From positions 1-49,917 of the forward strand of contig JBGAIL010000009.1 in assembly GCA_044225565.1 (NCBI GenBank): a DNA stretch of 49,917 nucleotides, given 5' to 3'. Both the position numbers and the translations under genes were made by a program. Source of the stretch: CAVXAE01 sp044225565 (lineage in GTDB: Bacteria > Pseudomonadota > Gammaproteobacteria > Steroidobacterales > Steroidobacteraceae). Below, piece by piece: positions 34,551-42,879 of this stretch; positions within the stretch are counted from its first letter, which is position 1, and each line of letters starts with the position of its first letter. The notes below the pieces were generated by a model. The model did not search any database. It worked only from the letters and a program-made list of their open reading frames with translations, and was not told the DNA's origin.

Positions 34551-35694
34551 ATGTTCGATTCATTCTCCGGGCTGCGCGGCTGGCTGCACAGGGTGCCTGT
34601 GCTGTCGGGAATTCTTCTGGTGCTGATGCTGACGGCCTGCGGCGGCTCCGACGGGCCCGAGCCGCTGCCGAAGATGAGCGCCGATGAAGCGGTGAACGAG
34701 CTCGTGGGAGCGGCTCGACACCCCGCTGCGCTGGCCATACGGGTCACGCCCGCTGAAGTCGATGTCCGACTGAGTGGTCACCGCACCGTGAACGGGGTCG
34801 CGGTCGGGCCCGATGACCGGTTTCCTGCCGGCTCTCTCACCAAGTCGATGACGGCGACCCTGGCCGGCGTGCTCGTGCAGGACGGATGGCTGTCCCTGGA
34901 CAGCAAGCTTCTCGAAGTGTTGCCGGAGGTGGCGATGGAGGCCCGCTCCGACTATTCCGGCGTGACGTTGCGCGATCTGCTGGCGCACCGTTCCGGTATG
35001 TTCGCCGCCGCCACGCCCGAGGAGATATCGCAGCTGCCGGAGCTGGCCGGCACGCCCCGGCGGCAGCGCCTGCAGCTCATCGAGTGGGCTCTCGAGCGCG
35101 TCCTCCATCGCTCCGGGCAAGGCCACGGAGTATTCGAACGGTGGCTACGTCGCCGCAGCCGCGATGATGGAACGGGTCACCGGTCTCGATTACGAGACAC
35201 TGCTGCAGGAGCGGGTCTTCGCGCCGCTCGCCGCGTCCGTCGAATTCGGCGCTCCGGGCTCGACCGGCGGGCCGCAGGGACACGGCAGTCGGGATGGAAC
35301 GGCGTGGACGCCGTTCTCCGCCGACGATCCACTGATCCAGTTCCCGGCGTTCGCCAATCCGGCCGGCGGGGCGCTGCTGCGCGGCTCCGATCTCGCGGCT
35401 TTCCTGCAGATGCACCTGCGCGCGCTGAATTCAGAAGCCGGGCAGTTGCTGGATCCCCAGACCGCCCGAGAGCTGCACACCGCCGTGCAGGACGGGTACG
35501 CCCTCGGCTGGCTGGACGGCAAGGATCTCGATGGCCGGCCGGTCACGTGGCACAACGGCAGCGACGACCTCTCCTACTACGCGTTGATGTCGTTGAGCAC
35601 GGAACAGGGAGTGGCCTCCGCGGCCATGGTCAACGGACTGGGGCCGGACACCGAGACGGCGGTGAGTCGCGTCGTGAGCCTGATGCTGCGGTGA
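34551..35694 (+). pseudogene. Serine hydrolase (beta-lactamase class C-like), frameshifted
   Basis: A penicillin-binding-protein-like hydrolase with a lipoprotein-type signal (LMLTACGG). The catalytic SxxK motif is Ser95-Leu-Thr-Lys98 in FPAGSLTKSMT; LRDLLAHRSGMF follows. After the codons for EWALER near 35095-35105 the frame is lost. The continuation, APGKATEYSNGGYVAAAAMM with the Tyr-x-Asn-like YSN motif, is in the frame that ends at 35694. The distal part reads normally to the C-terminus, including TWHNGSDDLSYYALM, the usual third-motif region. One indel therefore breaks the gene. It may be a recent pseudogene or a sequence error. Enzymes of this group include esterases and D-aminopeptidases, so antibiotic resistance should not be assumed. 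Confidence 0.8.
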
Positions 35695-35701
35695 CTGCGG
35701 C

Positions 35702-36133
35702 TCAGCTCTCGAGCTTCGCGTCCATCGTGATCTTCGCGTTCAGCAACTTCGACACCGGGCAGCCGGCCTTGGCCTTGCCGGCGAGCTCCTGGAACTTCGC
35801 CTCGGTGGCGCCGGGGATCTTCGCGCGCACGGTGAGATGGCTCGCCGTGATCGCGAAGCCCTCGGCCTGCTTCTCGAGCGAGATCTCCGCCTGGGTCTCG
35901 ATCCTCTCGGCCGTGAGCCCGGCCTCCCCCAGGATGAGCGAGAACGCCATCGAGAAGCAGCCCGCGTGGGCGGCGCCGATGAGCTCTTCCGGGTTCGTGC
36001 CCTTGCCGCCTTCGAAGCGCGCCTTGAATCCGTAGGGCGCCTCGCGCAGCACGCCGGTCTCGGTGGAAATGGTGCCGCCGCCGTCCTTGAGGCTGCCTTT
36101 CCAGACCGCCGATCCCTTCTTCCTGATGATCAT
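35702..36133 (-). CDS. OsmC-family peroxiredoxin
   Basis: OsmC/Ohr proteins reduce organic hydroperoxides with a pair of cysteines. The 143-residue protein has both: the first in IGAAHAGCFSMAFSLIL and the second in KAKAGCPVSKLLNA. It begins MIIRKKGSAVWKGSLKDGGG and contains TGVLREAPYGFKARFEGGKG, which is closer to OsmC than to Ohr. Its start overlaps the stop of the metallo-hydrolase gene upstream by 4 nt, so the two are coupled. Confidence 0.92.
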   Translation of the reverse strand: MIIRKKGSAVWKGSLKDGGGTISTETGVLREAPYGFKARFEGGKGTNPEELIGAAHAGCFSMAFSLILGEAGLTAERIETQAEISLEKQAEGFAITASHLTVRAKIPGATEAKFQELAGKAKAGCPVSKLLNAKITMDAKLES

Positions 36134-37110
36134 GACTGCACCCTTTCGAGCCAGACGAGCAGGCCCTGCGTGTTGAGGTCGAAATCGCCACCGAGCAGCG
36201 CATCGAGCTGCTCGGCGGAAAGCGTGCAGCCGTGCTCACGCAGCAGGCCGAAAACGAGCGCCCGCATGTCGGCGCGGATGGCTTCGGCTGCCTGCGGCGA
36301 GCCCTTGTGGGCGCGCGCAATACGAACGAACTCGAGAATCTGATGTTCCATCGAGGCCGCGAGGCGCGGAACGTCGGTGACGCCGGCGTAGTGCATGAGG
36401 AACAGCCGCTTGGGCCGATACGCGACCAGGCGGCGCACCGAGGCGATGAGCTGATCCGGGTCGAACTGGGAAGGCGTGGTGGTGGGAAAGATGAACGCGC
36501 CCCGTGCGGTATCGCACTCCTTGTAGGAGATGCCGAAGGTGTCGCCCGTGAAGATGTTGCCGTGGTCGAGGTCCACGAAGGCCTGATGATGCAGCGCGTG
36601 GCCCGGCGTATGCACGATCTCCAGCGTGCGGCCCGCGAAGTCGAGGCGCTGGCCGTCTTCCGTCTGCACGACGCGCTCGGCCGGAATGGGCACGAGATCG
36701 CCGTACATCTGGCGATAGCTCTCCTCGCCATACACCACGATGGACGCCTTGATGAGCTTCGTGGGGTCGATCATGTGCGGCGCGCCGCGCGGATGCAGTA
36801 CCGCGCGCGCGTTCGGCAATGCCTTCATCAGCAGCCCCGCCCCGCCGGCATGATCCAGGTGCACGTGTGTGAGCAGCACATAATCCACCGCATCGGCCGC
36901 AAGCCCCAGCTCTGCCAGCGCCGCGAGCAGGTGCGGGACGGAAAAGTTGGTGCCGGTGTCGATGAACGCGGCACGCCCCTCATGGGCCAGGACGTGCGCC
37001 GAGGCGAGGCCGGGACGAATGTATTCGGCATCCACGGCGGCGATGCCGTCGGAATAACGCGTGATCTGAGCGGTAGGCATGTCGAGCTTCGCGAGGGTTT
37101 GAGGCACCAT
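36130..37110 (-). CDS. Metallo-beta-lactamase-fold hydrolase
   Basis: The 326-residue protein has the zinc-binding motif HVHLDHAGG (His82, His84, Asp86, His87), then GHALHHQAFVDL and FTGDTFGISY, which supply further metal ligands. The C-terminal 80 residues form a helical extension (VRIARAHKGSPQAAEAIRAD). The overall layout is that of glyoxalase II-like or lactonase-like hydrolases, and the substrate cannot be inferred. An alternative start at 37080 (MPTAQITRYSDG) fits family alignments nearly as well. It is divergent from the S9 peptidase with 33 nt between them and overlaps osmC. Confidence 0.88.
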   Translation of the reverse strand: MVPQTLAKLDMPTAQITRYSDGIAAVDAEYIRPGLASAHVLAHEGRAAFIDTGTNFSVPHLLAALAELGLAADAVDYVLLTHVHLDHAGGAGLLMKALPNARAVLHPRGAPHMIDPTKLIKASIVVYGEESYRQMYGDLVPIPAERVVQTEDGQRLDFAGRTLEIVHTPGHALHHQAFVDLDHGNIFTGDTFGISYKECDTARGAFIFPTTTPSQFDPDQLIASVRRLVAYRPKRLFLMHYAGVTDVPRLAASMEHQILEFVRIARAHKGSPQAAEAIRADMRALVFGLLREHGCTLSAEQLDALLGGDFDLNTQGLLVWLERVQS

Positions 37111-37143
37111 AGCAAAACCTTCGTCCGCTTTCGACGCTCACGC

Positions 37144-39087
37144 ATGCGCAAGATCACCGCTTTCCTCGCCCCGCTGCTGCTCCTTCCCCTGGCTTCCCAG
37201 GCCGCCGCGCCGCCTCGGCACGAGCAGGGCAATCTCATCTTCGACGGCATCCCGGAGCGCGACGCCGCGCTCGCGGAGCGGCTGAAGCGCTATCTCGACT
37301 CGCGCCGGGCCGTGTTCCTGGACTGGCTGCCCGACGGCGGCATGCTCGTGGCCACCCGGTTCGGCGACACCGAGCAGGTGCATCGCATTGCCGCGCCGCT
37401 CGGGATGCGCGAGCAGCTCACGTTCTATCCGGAACCGATCGCGGTGGCTGCCGCGCCGCAGGTCGCCGGTGCGGAAGGCTTCGTGTTCCTGAAGGACCAG
37501 GGCGGCAACGAGAACGCCCAGATCTATTTCTACCGGAACGCGGATCGCAGCATCCGGCTGCTCACGGACGGCAAGTCACTGCACGGCGGGCCGCTGTGGT
37601 CGCACGATGGCAAGCGGCTCGCCTATCACGGCAACGGCCGCGACGGCATCGGCTACGACATCTACGTGTCGGACATCGCTCCGGGCGTCGCGCCCCGGCT
37701 CGTGGTCGGCGCGCAGAAGGACAACTGGAAAGCGCTCGACTGGTCGCCCGACGACCAGAAGTTGCTCGTGCAGCGCTACGTCTCCATCAACGAGAGCTAT
37801 CTGTACATCGTGGATGCGTGGAGCGGCATCATCACGCCGCTCGACACCACCGGACGCAAGATCGGCATCCGCGCCGCGAAGTTCGCGGCCGACGGCCGCA
37901 GCGTACTGATTTCCTCGGACGAGGATGGCGAGTTCGCGCGGCTGCGTCGCATGGACCCTGCCACCGGCACCAGTCAACCGGTCTCGCCCGACCGGCCTTG
38001 GGACATCACCGCGTTCGACGTCAGCAGCGATGGCCGTTACATCGCCTACGTGCGCAACGAAGACGGCTTCAGCCGCATCACCGTCGAAGACACGCAGCGC
38101 AAGCTGGAGCTTTCTCCACCCAACGCGCCGGAATTCCGCATCGACCAGGTGCGCTTCGACCGCACCGACAAGCGGCTGGCGTTCTCCGCCGAGACAGCGC
38201 AGTCGCCAGGCGACGTCTACGTGTACGACCTCGAGAAGAACGCGATCGAGCGATGGACTCGCAGCGAGGCCGGGCCGGTGGATCCCACCACCTTCGTCGC
38301 GCCGGAGGTGGTTCACTACCCCACCTGGGATCGCGTGAACGGCAAACAGCGCGCGCTCACGGCTTACGTCTATCGGCCCCGCAGCGCCGGCCCGCACCCG
38401 GTGGTCATCAGCATCCACGGCGGGCCCGAAAGCCAGTATGAGCCGGGCTTCGAGCCCTTCTTCCAGTTCCTCGCGCAGGAGCTGGGCATCGCGGTGATCG
38501 CGCCGAACGTGCGCGGCTCGGCGGGCTACGGCAAGACCTTCCTCAAGCTGGACGACGGCATGCAGCGCGAGGATGCGGTGAAGGACATCGGCTCGCTGCT
38601 CGCCTGGATCGGCGTGCAGCCGGGCTTCGACCGGGAGCGCTTGTTCGTCATGGGCGGCTCCTACGGCGGCTACATGTCGCTCGCCTCGCTCGCCGCCTAC
38701 AGCGACCGGCTGCGCGGCGCGGTGGACGTGGTGGGCATCAGCAACTTCGTCACGTTCCTCAACAACACCTCGGCCTATCGCCGCGACCTGCGACGCGTGG
38801 AGTACGGCGACGAGCGTGATCCGCGCATGAAGGCGTTCCTCTCGCGCATTTCTCCGCTCAACAACGTGTCGGCCATGCGCCGTCCGCTGCTGGTGGTGCA
38901 GGGGCTGAACGACCCGCGCGTTCCTGCCACGGAATCCGAGCAGATGGTCTCCGTGCTGCGGGGCAAAGGCGGTGAAGTGTGGTATCTCGCAGCGAAGGAC
39001 GAGGGCCACGGCTTCCGGAAGAAATCCAACCGCGACGCCTACCTCGAGACGGTGGCGATGTTCTTCGAGCGGCTCGCCAAGCGCTGA
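37144..39087 (+). CDS. S9 family prolyl oligopeptidase-type peptidase
   Basis: A periplasmic serine peptidase of 647 residues with a signal peptide (residues about 1-22, KITAFLAPLLLLPLASQAAA). A beta-propeller of WD40-like/PD40 repeats spans about 40-390 (PLWSHDGKRLAYHGNG, ALDWSPDDQKLLVQ, DVSSDGRYIAYVRNEDG), followed by an alpha/beta-hydrolase domain. The catalytic triad is Ser506 in GGSYGGYMS, Asp590 in GLNDPRV and His622 in DEGHGF. Oxyanion-loop motif ISIHGGPESQYEPGF is present. Lasso-peptide isopeptidases belong to the same superfamily, but this copy is about 19 kb from the lasso locus and looks like an ordinary S9 peptidase. Confidence 0.93.
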   Translation: MRKITAFLAPLLLLPLASQAAAPPRHEQGNLIFDGIPERDAALAERLKRYLDSRRAVFLDWLPDGGMLVATRFGDTEQVHRIAAPLGMREQLTFYPEPIAVAAAPQVAGAEGFVFLKDQGGNENAQIYFYRNADRSIRLLTDGKSLHGGPLWSHDGKRLAYHGNGRDGIGYDIYVSDIAPGVAPRLVVGAQKDNWKALDWSPDDQKLLVQRYVSINESYLYIVDAWSGIITPLDTTGRKIGIRAAKFAADGRSVLISSDEDGEFARLRRMDPATGTSQPVSPDRPWDITAFDVSSDGRYIAYVRNEDGFSRITVEDTQRKLELSPPNAPEFRIDQVRFDRTDKRLAFSAETAQSPGDVYVYDLEKNAIERWTRSEAGPVDPTTFVAPEVVHYPTWDRVNGKQRALTAYVYRPRSAGPHPVVISIHGGPESQYEPGFEPFFQFLAQELGIAVIAPNVRGSAGYGKTFLKLDDGMQREDAVKDIGSLLAWIGVQPGFDRERLFVMGGSYGGYMSLASLAAYSDRLRGAVDVVGISNFVTFLNNTSAYRRDLRRVEYGDERDPRMKAFLSRISPLNNVSAMRRPLLVVQGLNDPRVPATESEQMVSVLRGKGGEVWYLAAKDEGHGFRKKSNRDAYLETVAMFFERLAKR

Positions 39088-39301
39088 CTACAAATACAGG
39101 GCGTCCTGGAGCCGGCGTGGCGGCGGGACGGATCACGGTTCGGCGGCCGGGGCTTCGCCGAAACAACCGCGGCAACCCCGGAATTGTAGAGCCTGTCGTT
39201 AGATTTCCGAGGTTAATTCCTGTCCATCGCGCACGCTGCTGTTCGAGACCCTTCACCTCGCCGTCGGCTGGCTCGAGATCGACTGGCTTTCCTGCTGAAT
39301 A

Positions 39302-40231
39302 CTAAATTCCTTCCAAACAGGGATTATCTTTGTCCATTCTCGTGCAGATCGCTGCCACAGGGGCTTTACCGCTGACTTCAATACAGGATTCTGAACGAGG
39401 AAAGTTTTCAGGAAATACCGCCAGGCACTCCCGCCCTCCTTTCTGCGATAGATAGAGCACGGCTTCAAAGCCGGCGTCCCGCACGAACCGCCCAAACAGT
39501 TGACTGGCCGCTGGGATGCCCGACATCTGCGGCTCGGTACGCCATGAGCTCGGCGCCGCGACAAGCCTTTTCCAGAGATCCTCCGTTTTTCTCAACAGGG
39601 GACGGTGCGGCAAGCGCATGGCGCTCGCATAGCGACGTGTGTCGGTCGACACCTCAAACCGCGAGATGATCTTGAGAAATGGCTTCAGATTGCCTGGAGT
39701 CCTGGCATCGAATACCTGCTCGACACGACCTCGCAACGAGAATGTCGTGAATGAAGCCGTGCTGCGTAACGCCAGATCGCCGCGAGTCATCCTTCCAAAG
39801 GATGATGCAAGCGGGCCTCCGAAATACTCACGGTATGCGGTGTCTTCATCGCATGCAATATATAGCGATGGAAACGCCTGCCCGCGCGCCCGATCGAGCT
39901 CTCGTCCTATATTGAAACGCTGGCCGATACCTTTGATGCTGCCTGCTGGAGACAGCGGGGTCATGCTCCACTGCCAATCGGTCACTCGTACCCATTGATC
40001 GACGCCAATGGGTTCTGGCGGCATGGTTCGAAGTGCCGCGCACAGCGCATCGTAGTTCTTGACTCGTTGCCGCTCTAGATCAAAGTAGACCCGATCCGCG
40101 TAGGTCTGCATCTCGATCGTTCGAGTGTTCCAGAACTCGAGGTCGCGCTCGGAAAACTGATCGAGTACGTAAGTTTTCGATCGCGGTGGAGGTTTGCGTT
40201 TTTTGAGACGAGAAGATCGGGCTCGCGCCAT
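39302..40231 (-). CDS. RES-domain toxin of a toxin-antitoxin pair
   Basis: RES toxins resemble ADP-ribosyltransferases and deplete NAD+. The 309-residue protein is longer than the usual 150-230. The RES region lies about residues 85-290: SPAGSIKGIGQRFNIGRELD with the conserved Arg of the active site, then FPSLYIACDEDTAYREYFGG with the conserved Tyr. SQLFGRFVRDAGFEAVLYLS near the C-terminus matches the end of the fold. The N-terminal 80 residues are an extension of unknown role. It follows its antitoxin by 55 nt on the same strand. Confidence 0.82.
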   Translation of the reverse strand: MARARSSRLKKRKPPPRSKTYVLDQFSERDLEFWNTRTIEMQTYADRVYFDLERQRVKNYDALCAALRTMPPEPIGVDQWVRVTDWQWSMTPLSPAGSIKGIGQRFNIGRELDRARGQAFPSLYIACDEDTAYREYFGGPLASSFGRMTRGDLALRSTASFTTFSLRGRVEQVFDARTPGNLKPFLKIISRFEVSTDTRRYASAMRLPHRPLLRKTEDLWKRLVAAPSSWRTEPQMSGIPAASQLFGRFVRDAGFEAVLYLSQKGGRECLAVFPENFPRSESCIEVSGKAPVAAICTRMDKDNPCLEGI

Positions 40232-40286
40232 GTACGCCGATCCCTGGAGTCAATAGAGTGCGCAAGAATAGCGCATCATCGACCGA

Positions 40287-40691
40287 TCAACGAGTGTTTG
40301 ACTTTGCAGCCTTCTCGGCTTCTCGCGCCTCGAGCACGAAATTAAGCAACCGAATGTAACGACCGGCTCGCAGCATGATTCGTGGCGAGACATTCCCTAA
40401 CATGGGATTGGCCAACTCGAACCACAAAGCTACTTTTTGTGCATCGCCACCGAAGAACTCGGCGACGAGATTTGCAATGTTGGCATATTCGCGAAGCCGT
40501 TCTGCGACCGGCACCGGTATGTGATCGTCAAAGCGGACAGAAGACTTGGCGACTTTTCCGAGTTTCCCCAGGTCAGCCTTCGTGAGCTGAATCAGATCGG
40601 CGATTCGCTTGTAATCCGGGATTCCTCCTGGACTCAGATTCAGGAGATCGCGCTGGGCGATGTGGGACGTAAGAGATTGGGTGGCTTGCAC
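40287..40691 (-). CDS. Xre/MbcA/ParS-type antitoxin
   Basis: The 134-residue protein has a helical N-terminal half (DYKRIADLIQLTKADLGKLG, a degenerate helix-turn-helix) and a C-terminal toxin-binding domain of the DUF2384 type (FFGGDAQKVALWFELANPML, then GNVSPRIMLRAGRYIRLLNF). It pairs with the RES toxin gene just downstream, the standard antitoxin-first order. I use the GTG at 40689-40691: ATGs upstream are out of frame or closed by stops, and a TAGGA site sits 7-8 nt upstream, inside the palindromic operator. It should neutralise the toxin and repress the operon. Confidence 0.8.
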   Translation of the reverse strand: MQATQSLTSHIAQRDLLNLSPGGIPDYKRIADLIQLTKADLGKLGKVAKSSVRFDDHIPVPVAERLREYANIANLVAEFFGGDAQKVALWFELANPMLGNVSPRIMLRAGRYIRLLNFVLEAREAEKAAKSNTR

Positions 40692-40727
40692 GGTAAAATC
40701 CTACCATGAGTTAACCATGGTTTTACC
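40692..40727. promoter_or_regulatory. Palindromic operator of the RES/Xre toxin-antitoxin operon
   Basis: Arms GGTAAAA (40692-40698) and TTTTACC (40721-40727) enclose a perfect 10-bp palindrome AACCATGGTT (40713-40722) and a repeated CCATG. The block abuts the antitoxin start codon and covers its ribosome-binding site. That position fits autorepression by the antitoxin, which is typical for this family; the binding itself is inferred. Confidence 0.6.
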
Positions 40728-40845
40728 ACGATTTTCACATTAGCAGGGACAGCGATCACGCAATTTTGCGCACTTCGTCGAGTCGCCGAACACTCTAGCT
40801 CTTCAGGGTACGAGCCGTTAGGCACCTAAATTCACGGCGGAAAGA

Positions 40846-40857
40846 GAGGGACTCAAA
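40846..40857. repeat. Direct repeat copy 1 (tRNA-tail-like core)
   Basis: GAGGGACTCAAA, identical to the copy at 41252-41263 in the same orientation. On the minus strand it corresponds to the T-loop and 3' stem of a Ser/Leu-type tRNA tail. Twelve bases in this composition could recur by chance, but both copies sit in tRNA-tail-like context. Confidence 0.5.
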
Positions 40858-41251
40858 ACCATTTGTAACCCTATGATTCCTGAGGGTCTTTGTAGAGAAG
40901 TGCAGAGTCCTGCAGCAACCTGCTGTAGCGCAGTAGAGGCGGCCCGACCATTGAGCAAGGGCGTTAACTGGTATTGCGCCGCTAAGGTAACGATATTCAC
41001 GCGCTGAAGATCGCTGCCTTAAGGGCGGCCATGCCATGTCCAGCCACGCATTGCCTCCCCATCGGACGTTGGAGCGGAGCGAGAAGTAGCGGTTAGAACG
41101 ATCCAGGAATGGAACGATCGGAACTCCCCAGACCGGCAAGTGGTGTTTCTACCGCTTCAGTGGACCGGAGTTGCCGAGACCGGTGCAATAGAGGAGATCG
41201 AATGCGTAACGCCCTGATCTTCATCAGGCCTCGGAAGGATTATTGGAACGG

Positions 41252-41263
41252 GAGGGACTCAAA
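41252..41263. repeat. Direct repeat copy 2 (tRNA-tail-like core)
   Basis: GAGGGACTCAAA, the second copy, 406 bases from the first. On the minus strand it is followed by CCCGTTCCA, again like an acceptor-stem end. Confidence 0.5.
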
Positions 41264-41391
41264 CCTTCGAGGACACCAATAACAGGAGGTGTTTTTGATG
41301 AGCCTCCAAAGATGGATTCACGGCGTCCTCCCAAAGGGTTTTACACCGCAGGCCTTCCCACACTTCGGCGAACGCCAAACCCCAACGGGTT

Positions 41392-42048
41392 TCAGTGCCC
41401 GGCTTTGACCCCAAGCCGAGTGCTGGGCCGCTCTTCCGTCTTCAACGCCGGCTGCTGCTGCGAGTAATACTGCGAGAGCTCGTGGATCTGCTGGTCGCTC
41501 AACTGCTCCGCGAAGGTCTTCATGATCGGGTTCTTGCGCCCGCCCTTCTTGTATTCCGTGAGCGCGCGCGCGAGGTAGTCCGCGTGCTGGCCGGACAGCG
41601 AGGGATACATCCCGGTGATGCCCACGCCATCCTGCCCGTGGCAGGCCACGCAAACCTGCGCCGCCTCGGGCGCCTTGCCGACCGGCGTCGCGCCCGGCTT
41701 CAGCGGCTCGGCGGAGAAATAGGCGGCGATGTCTTTCATGTCCTGGTCCGAGAGGGACGAGGCCTGGGAGTGCATGGTGAGGTGCGAGCGGTCGCCGCTG
41801 CGGTAACCCTGCAGGGCGCTCACGATGTACTCGGGATGCTGCCCCTCGAGCTTCGGAACGCTGTAGTTGGGGTAGGCATTCTTGTAGTTGGGGATGCCGT
41901 GGCAGCCCAGGCAGGTGTTGGAGAGGGCCTTGCCGCGGGCCGCATCCCCCTGCTCCTGGGCGAAGAGCCCGGGGCTCGAGAGCAGCGCCAGTGCCGCGAA
42001 CGTGCTCAGCGTGGCCTTGTGCACGCCCAACTGCCGGTGAGACCTCAT
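41392..42048 (-). CDS. Periplasmic dihaem cytochrome c (c4-like)
   Basis: The 218-residue protein has a signal peptide (residues about 1-30, ending LLSSPGLFAQ) and two class I haem sites: CLGCH at 46-50 and CVACH at 133-137. Distal methionine ligands are expected in the LTMHSQASSLSD and NPIMKTFAEQLSD segments. Two tandem cytochrome c domains with this spacing are typical of cytochrome c4, an electron carrier to terminal oxidases. It is divergent from tatA, which is fitting only in that both concern the cell envelope. Confidence 0.92.
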   Translation of the reverse strand: MRSHRQLGVHKATLSTFAALALLSSPGLFAQEQGDAARGKALSNTCLGCHGIPNYKNAYPNYSVPKLEGQHPEYIVSALQGYRSGDRSHLTMHSQASSLSDQDMKDIAAYFSAEPLKPGATPVGKAPEAAQVCVACHGQDGVGITGMYPSLSGQHADYLARALTEYKKGGRKNPIMKTFAEQLSDQQIHELSQYYSQQQPALKTEERPSTRLGVKAGH

Positions 42049-42222
42049 GATTTCCGCTCCAAACCCCTTGCAAAACGGGGCCGAATCTTACGGACTCGCT
42101 CCCGCAATTGCCACAATGACGGACCGGTCACGTTCCCGCTCGAAATCCCCGACGCGCAGGGGTGCCGGCCCGCTCTTCGGCGTATTATGACGGGCCCCAA
42201 GTCCCGGGCCGTGGAGTAGACG

Positions 42223-42471
42223 ATGGGTTCTTTCAGTATCTGGCACTGGCTGATCGTGCTCGCCATCGTGGCGCTCGTCTTCGGCACCAAGAAGCTCGGC
42301 AGCATCGGGTCGGACCTCGGCTCGGCCATCCGCGGCTTCAAGAAGGCCATGAACGAGGGCGACAAGGAGGAGGAGAAGCTCCGCCAGCAGCTGCGGCACG
42401 ACGCGAACGACGCGGATTTCTCCGATACGGCGCGCAAGCGGGAGGCCGGCGAGCACGACCGCAAGGCCTGA
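42223..42471 (+). CDS. tatA: Sec-independent translocase subunit TatA
   Basis: TatA oligomers form the pore for folded Tat substrates. The 82-residue protein starts MGSFSIWHWLIVLAIVALVF, the short membrane helix, followed by the FGTKKLGSIGSDLGSAIRGFK amphipathic helix with the conserved Phe-Gly hinge. The C-terminus is charged and disordered. It is the first gene of tatABC, 12 nt before tatB. Confidence 0.96.
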   Translation: MGSFSIWHWLIVLAIVALVFGTKKLGSIGSDLGSAIRGFKKAMNEGDKEEEKLRQQLRHDANDADFSDTARKREAGEHDRKA

Positions 42472-42483
42472 TCCGGCCCCGCC

Positions 42484-42879
42484 ATGTTCGAGGTCGGCTT
42501 CAGCGAGCTGCTGGTCATCTTCGCGCTGGCCCTGGTCGTCCTGGGGCCCGAACGGCTGCCGAAGCTCGCTGCGCAGGTCGGCCGCTGGATCGGCCGGGCG
42601 CGGGCCATGGCCCGCCAGTTCCGCGAGCAGCTCGAGGCCGAGGCGAGCGCCATCGACGCTGCCGCCAATGCCCAGCCTCAGCGGAATTCCACCGAATCCC
42701 CTCAGCCGCCGCCGTCGTATGCCGCGGCCGACGCCGCTTCAGGCGGCGAGTCCTCGCCTGCCGCCAGCCCTGCCGATCCGGCGGACACTGCCACCGAGCA
42801 AGAGACCACCTCCAGTACCGTGAGCATGCCCTCCGAGCCTTCACAACCCGAGCCGTCCCGTGAGCAGCGAGGAGGGTGA
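42484..42879 (+). CDS. tatB: Sec-independent translocase subunit TatB
   Basis: TatB works with TatC as the twin-arginine signal receptor. The 131 residues begin MFEVGFSELLVIFALALVVL with the diagnostic Glu in the membrane helix, then GPERLPKLAAQVGRWIGRAR. After residue 70 the tail is rich in Ala, Pro, Ser and Glu and likely unstructured. Its end overlaps the tatC start by 20 nt. Confidence 0.96.
   Translation: MFEVGFSELLVIFALALVVLGPERLPKLAAQVGRWIGRARAMARQFREQLEAEASAIDAAANAQPQRNSTESPQPPPSYAAADAASGGESSPAASPADPADTATEQETTSSTVSMPSEPSQPEPSREQRGG

Larger units (their letters stand above)
40728..41391. other. Gene-free region with two tRNA-3'-end-like segments
   Basis: No convincing gene lies in these 664 bases. 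On the minus strand two short segments (40836-40860 and 41245-41265) read like the T-arm and acceptor end of a tRNA, for example GGTTTTGAGTCCCTCTC and GGTTTGAGTCCCTCCC. Neither is preceded by a full cloverleaf. They share the 12-bp direct repeat GAGGGACTCAAA (40846-40857 and 41252-41263). A short hairpin (CCTGAT-CTTC-ATCAGG) lies at 41213-41228. The region is less GC-rich than its flanks and may be the scar of an integrated element; this is inference. Confidence 0.45.

Noticed and set aside
34551..35694. Calling the serine hydrolase an antibiotic-resistance beta-lactamase
   Set aside because: The SxxK and YSN motifs are shared with esterases and peptidases, it is lipoprotein-like and frameshifted, and there is no ampR-type regulator beside it.
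37144..39087. The S9 peptidase as the lasso peptide isopeptidase
   Set aside because: Isopeptidases are encoded inside their clusters; this gene is about 19 kb away, with a standard S9 layout and unrelated neighbours.
40795..41139. A 114-residue minus-strand ORF in the gene-free region
   Set aside because: It reads through the tRNA-tail-like segment (giving the GFESLSFRR string typical of such read-through), and has no domain and no good start.
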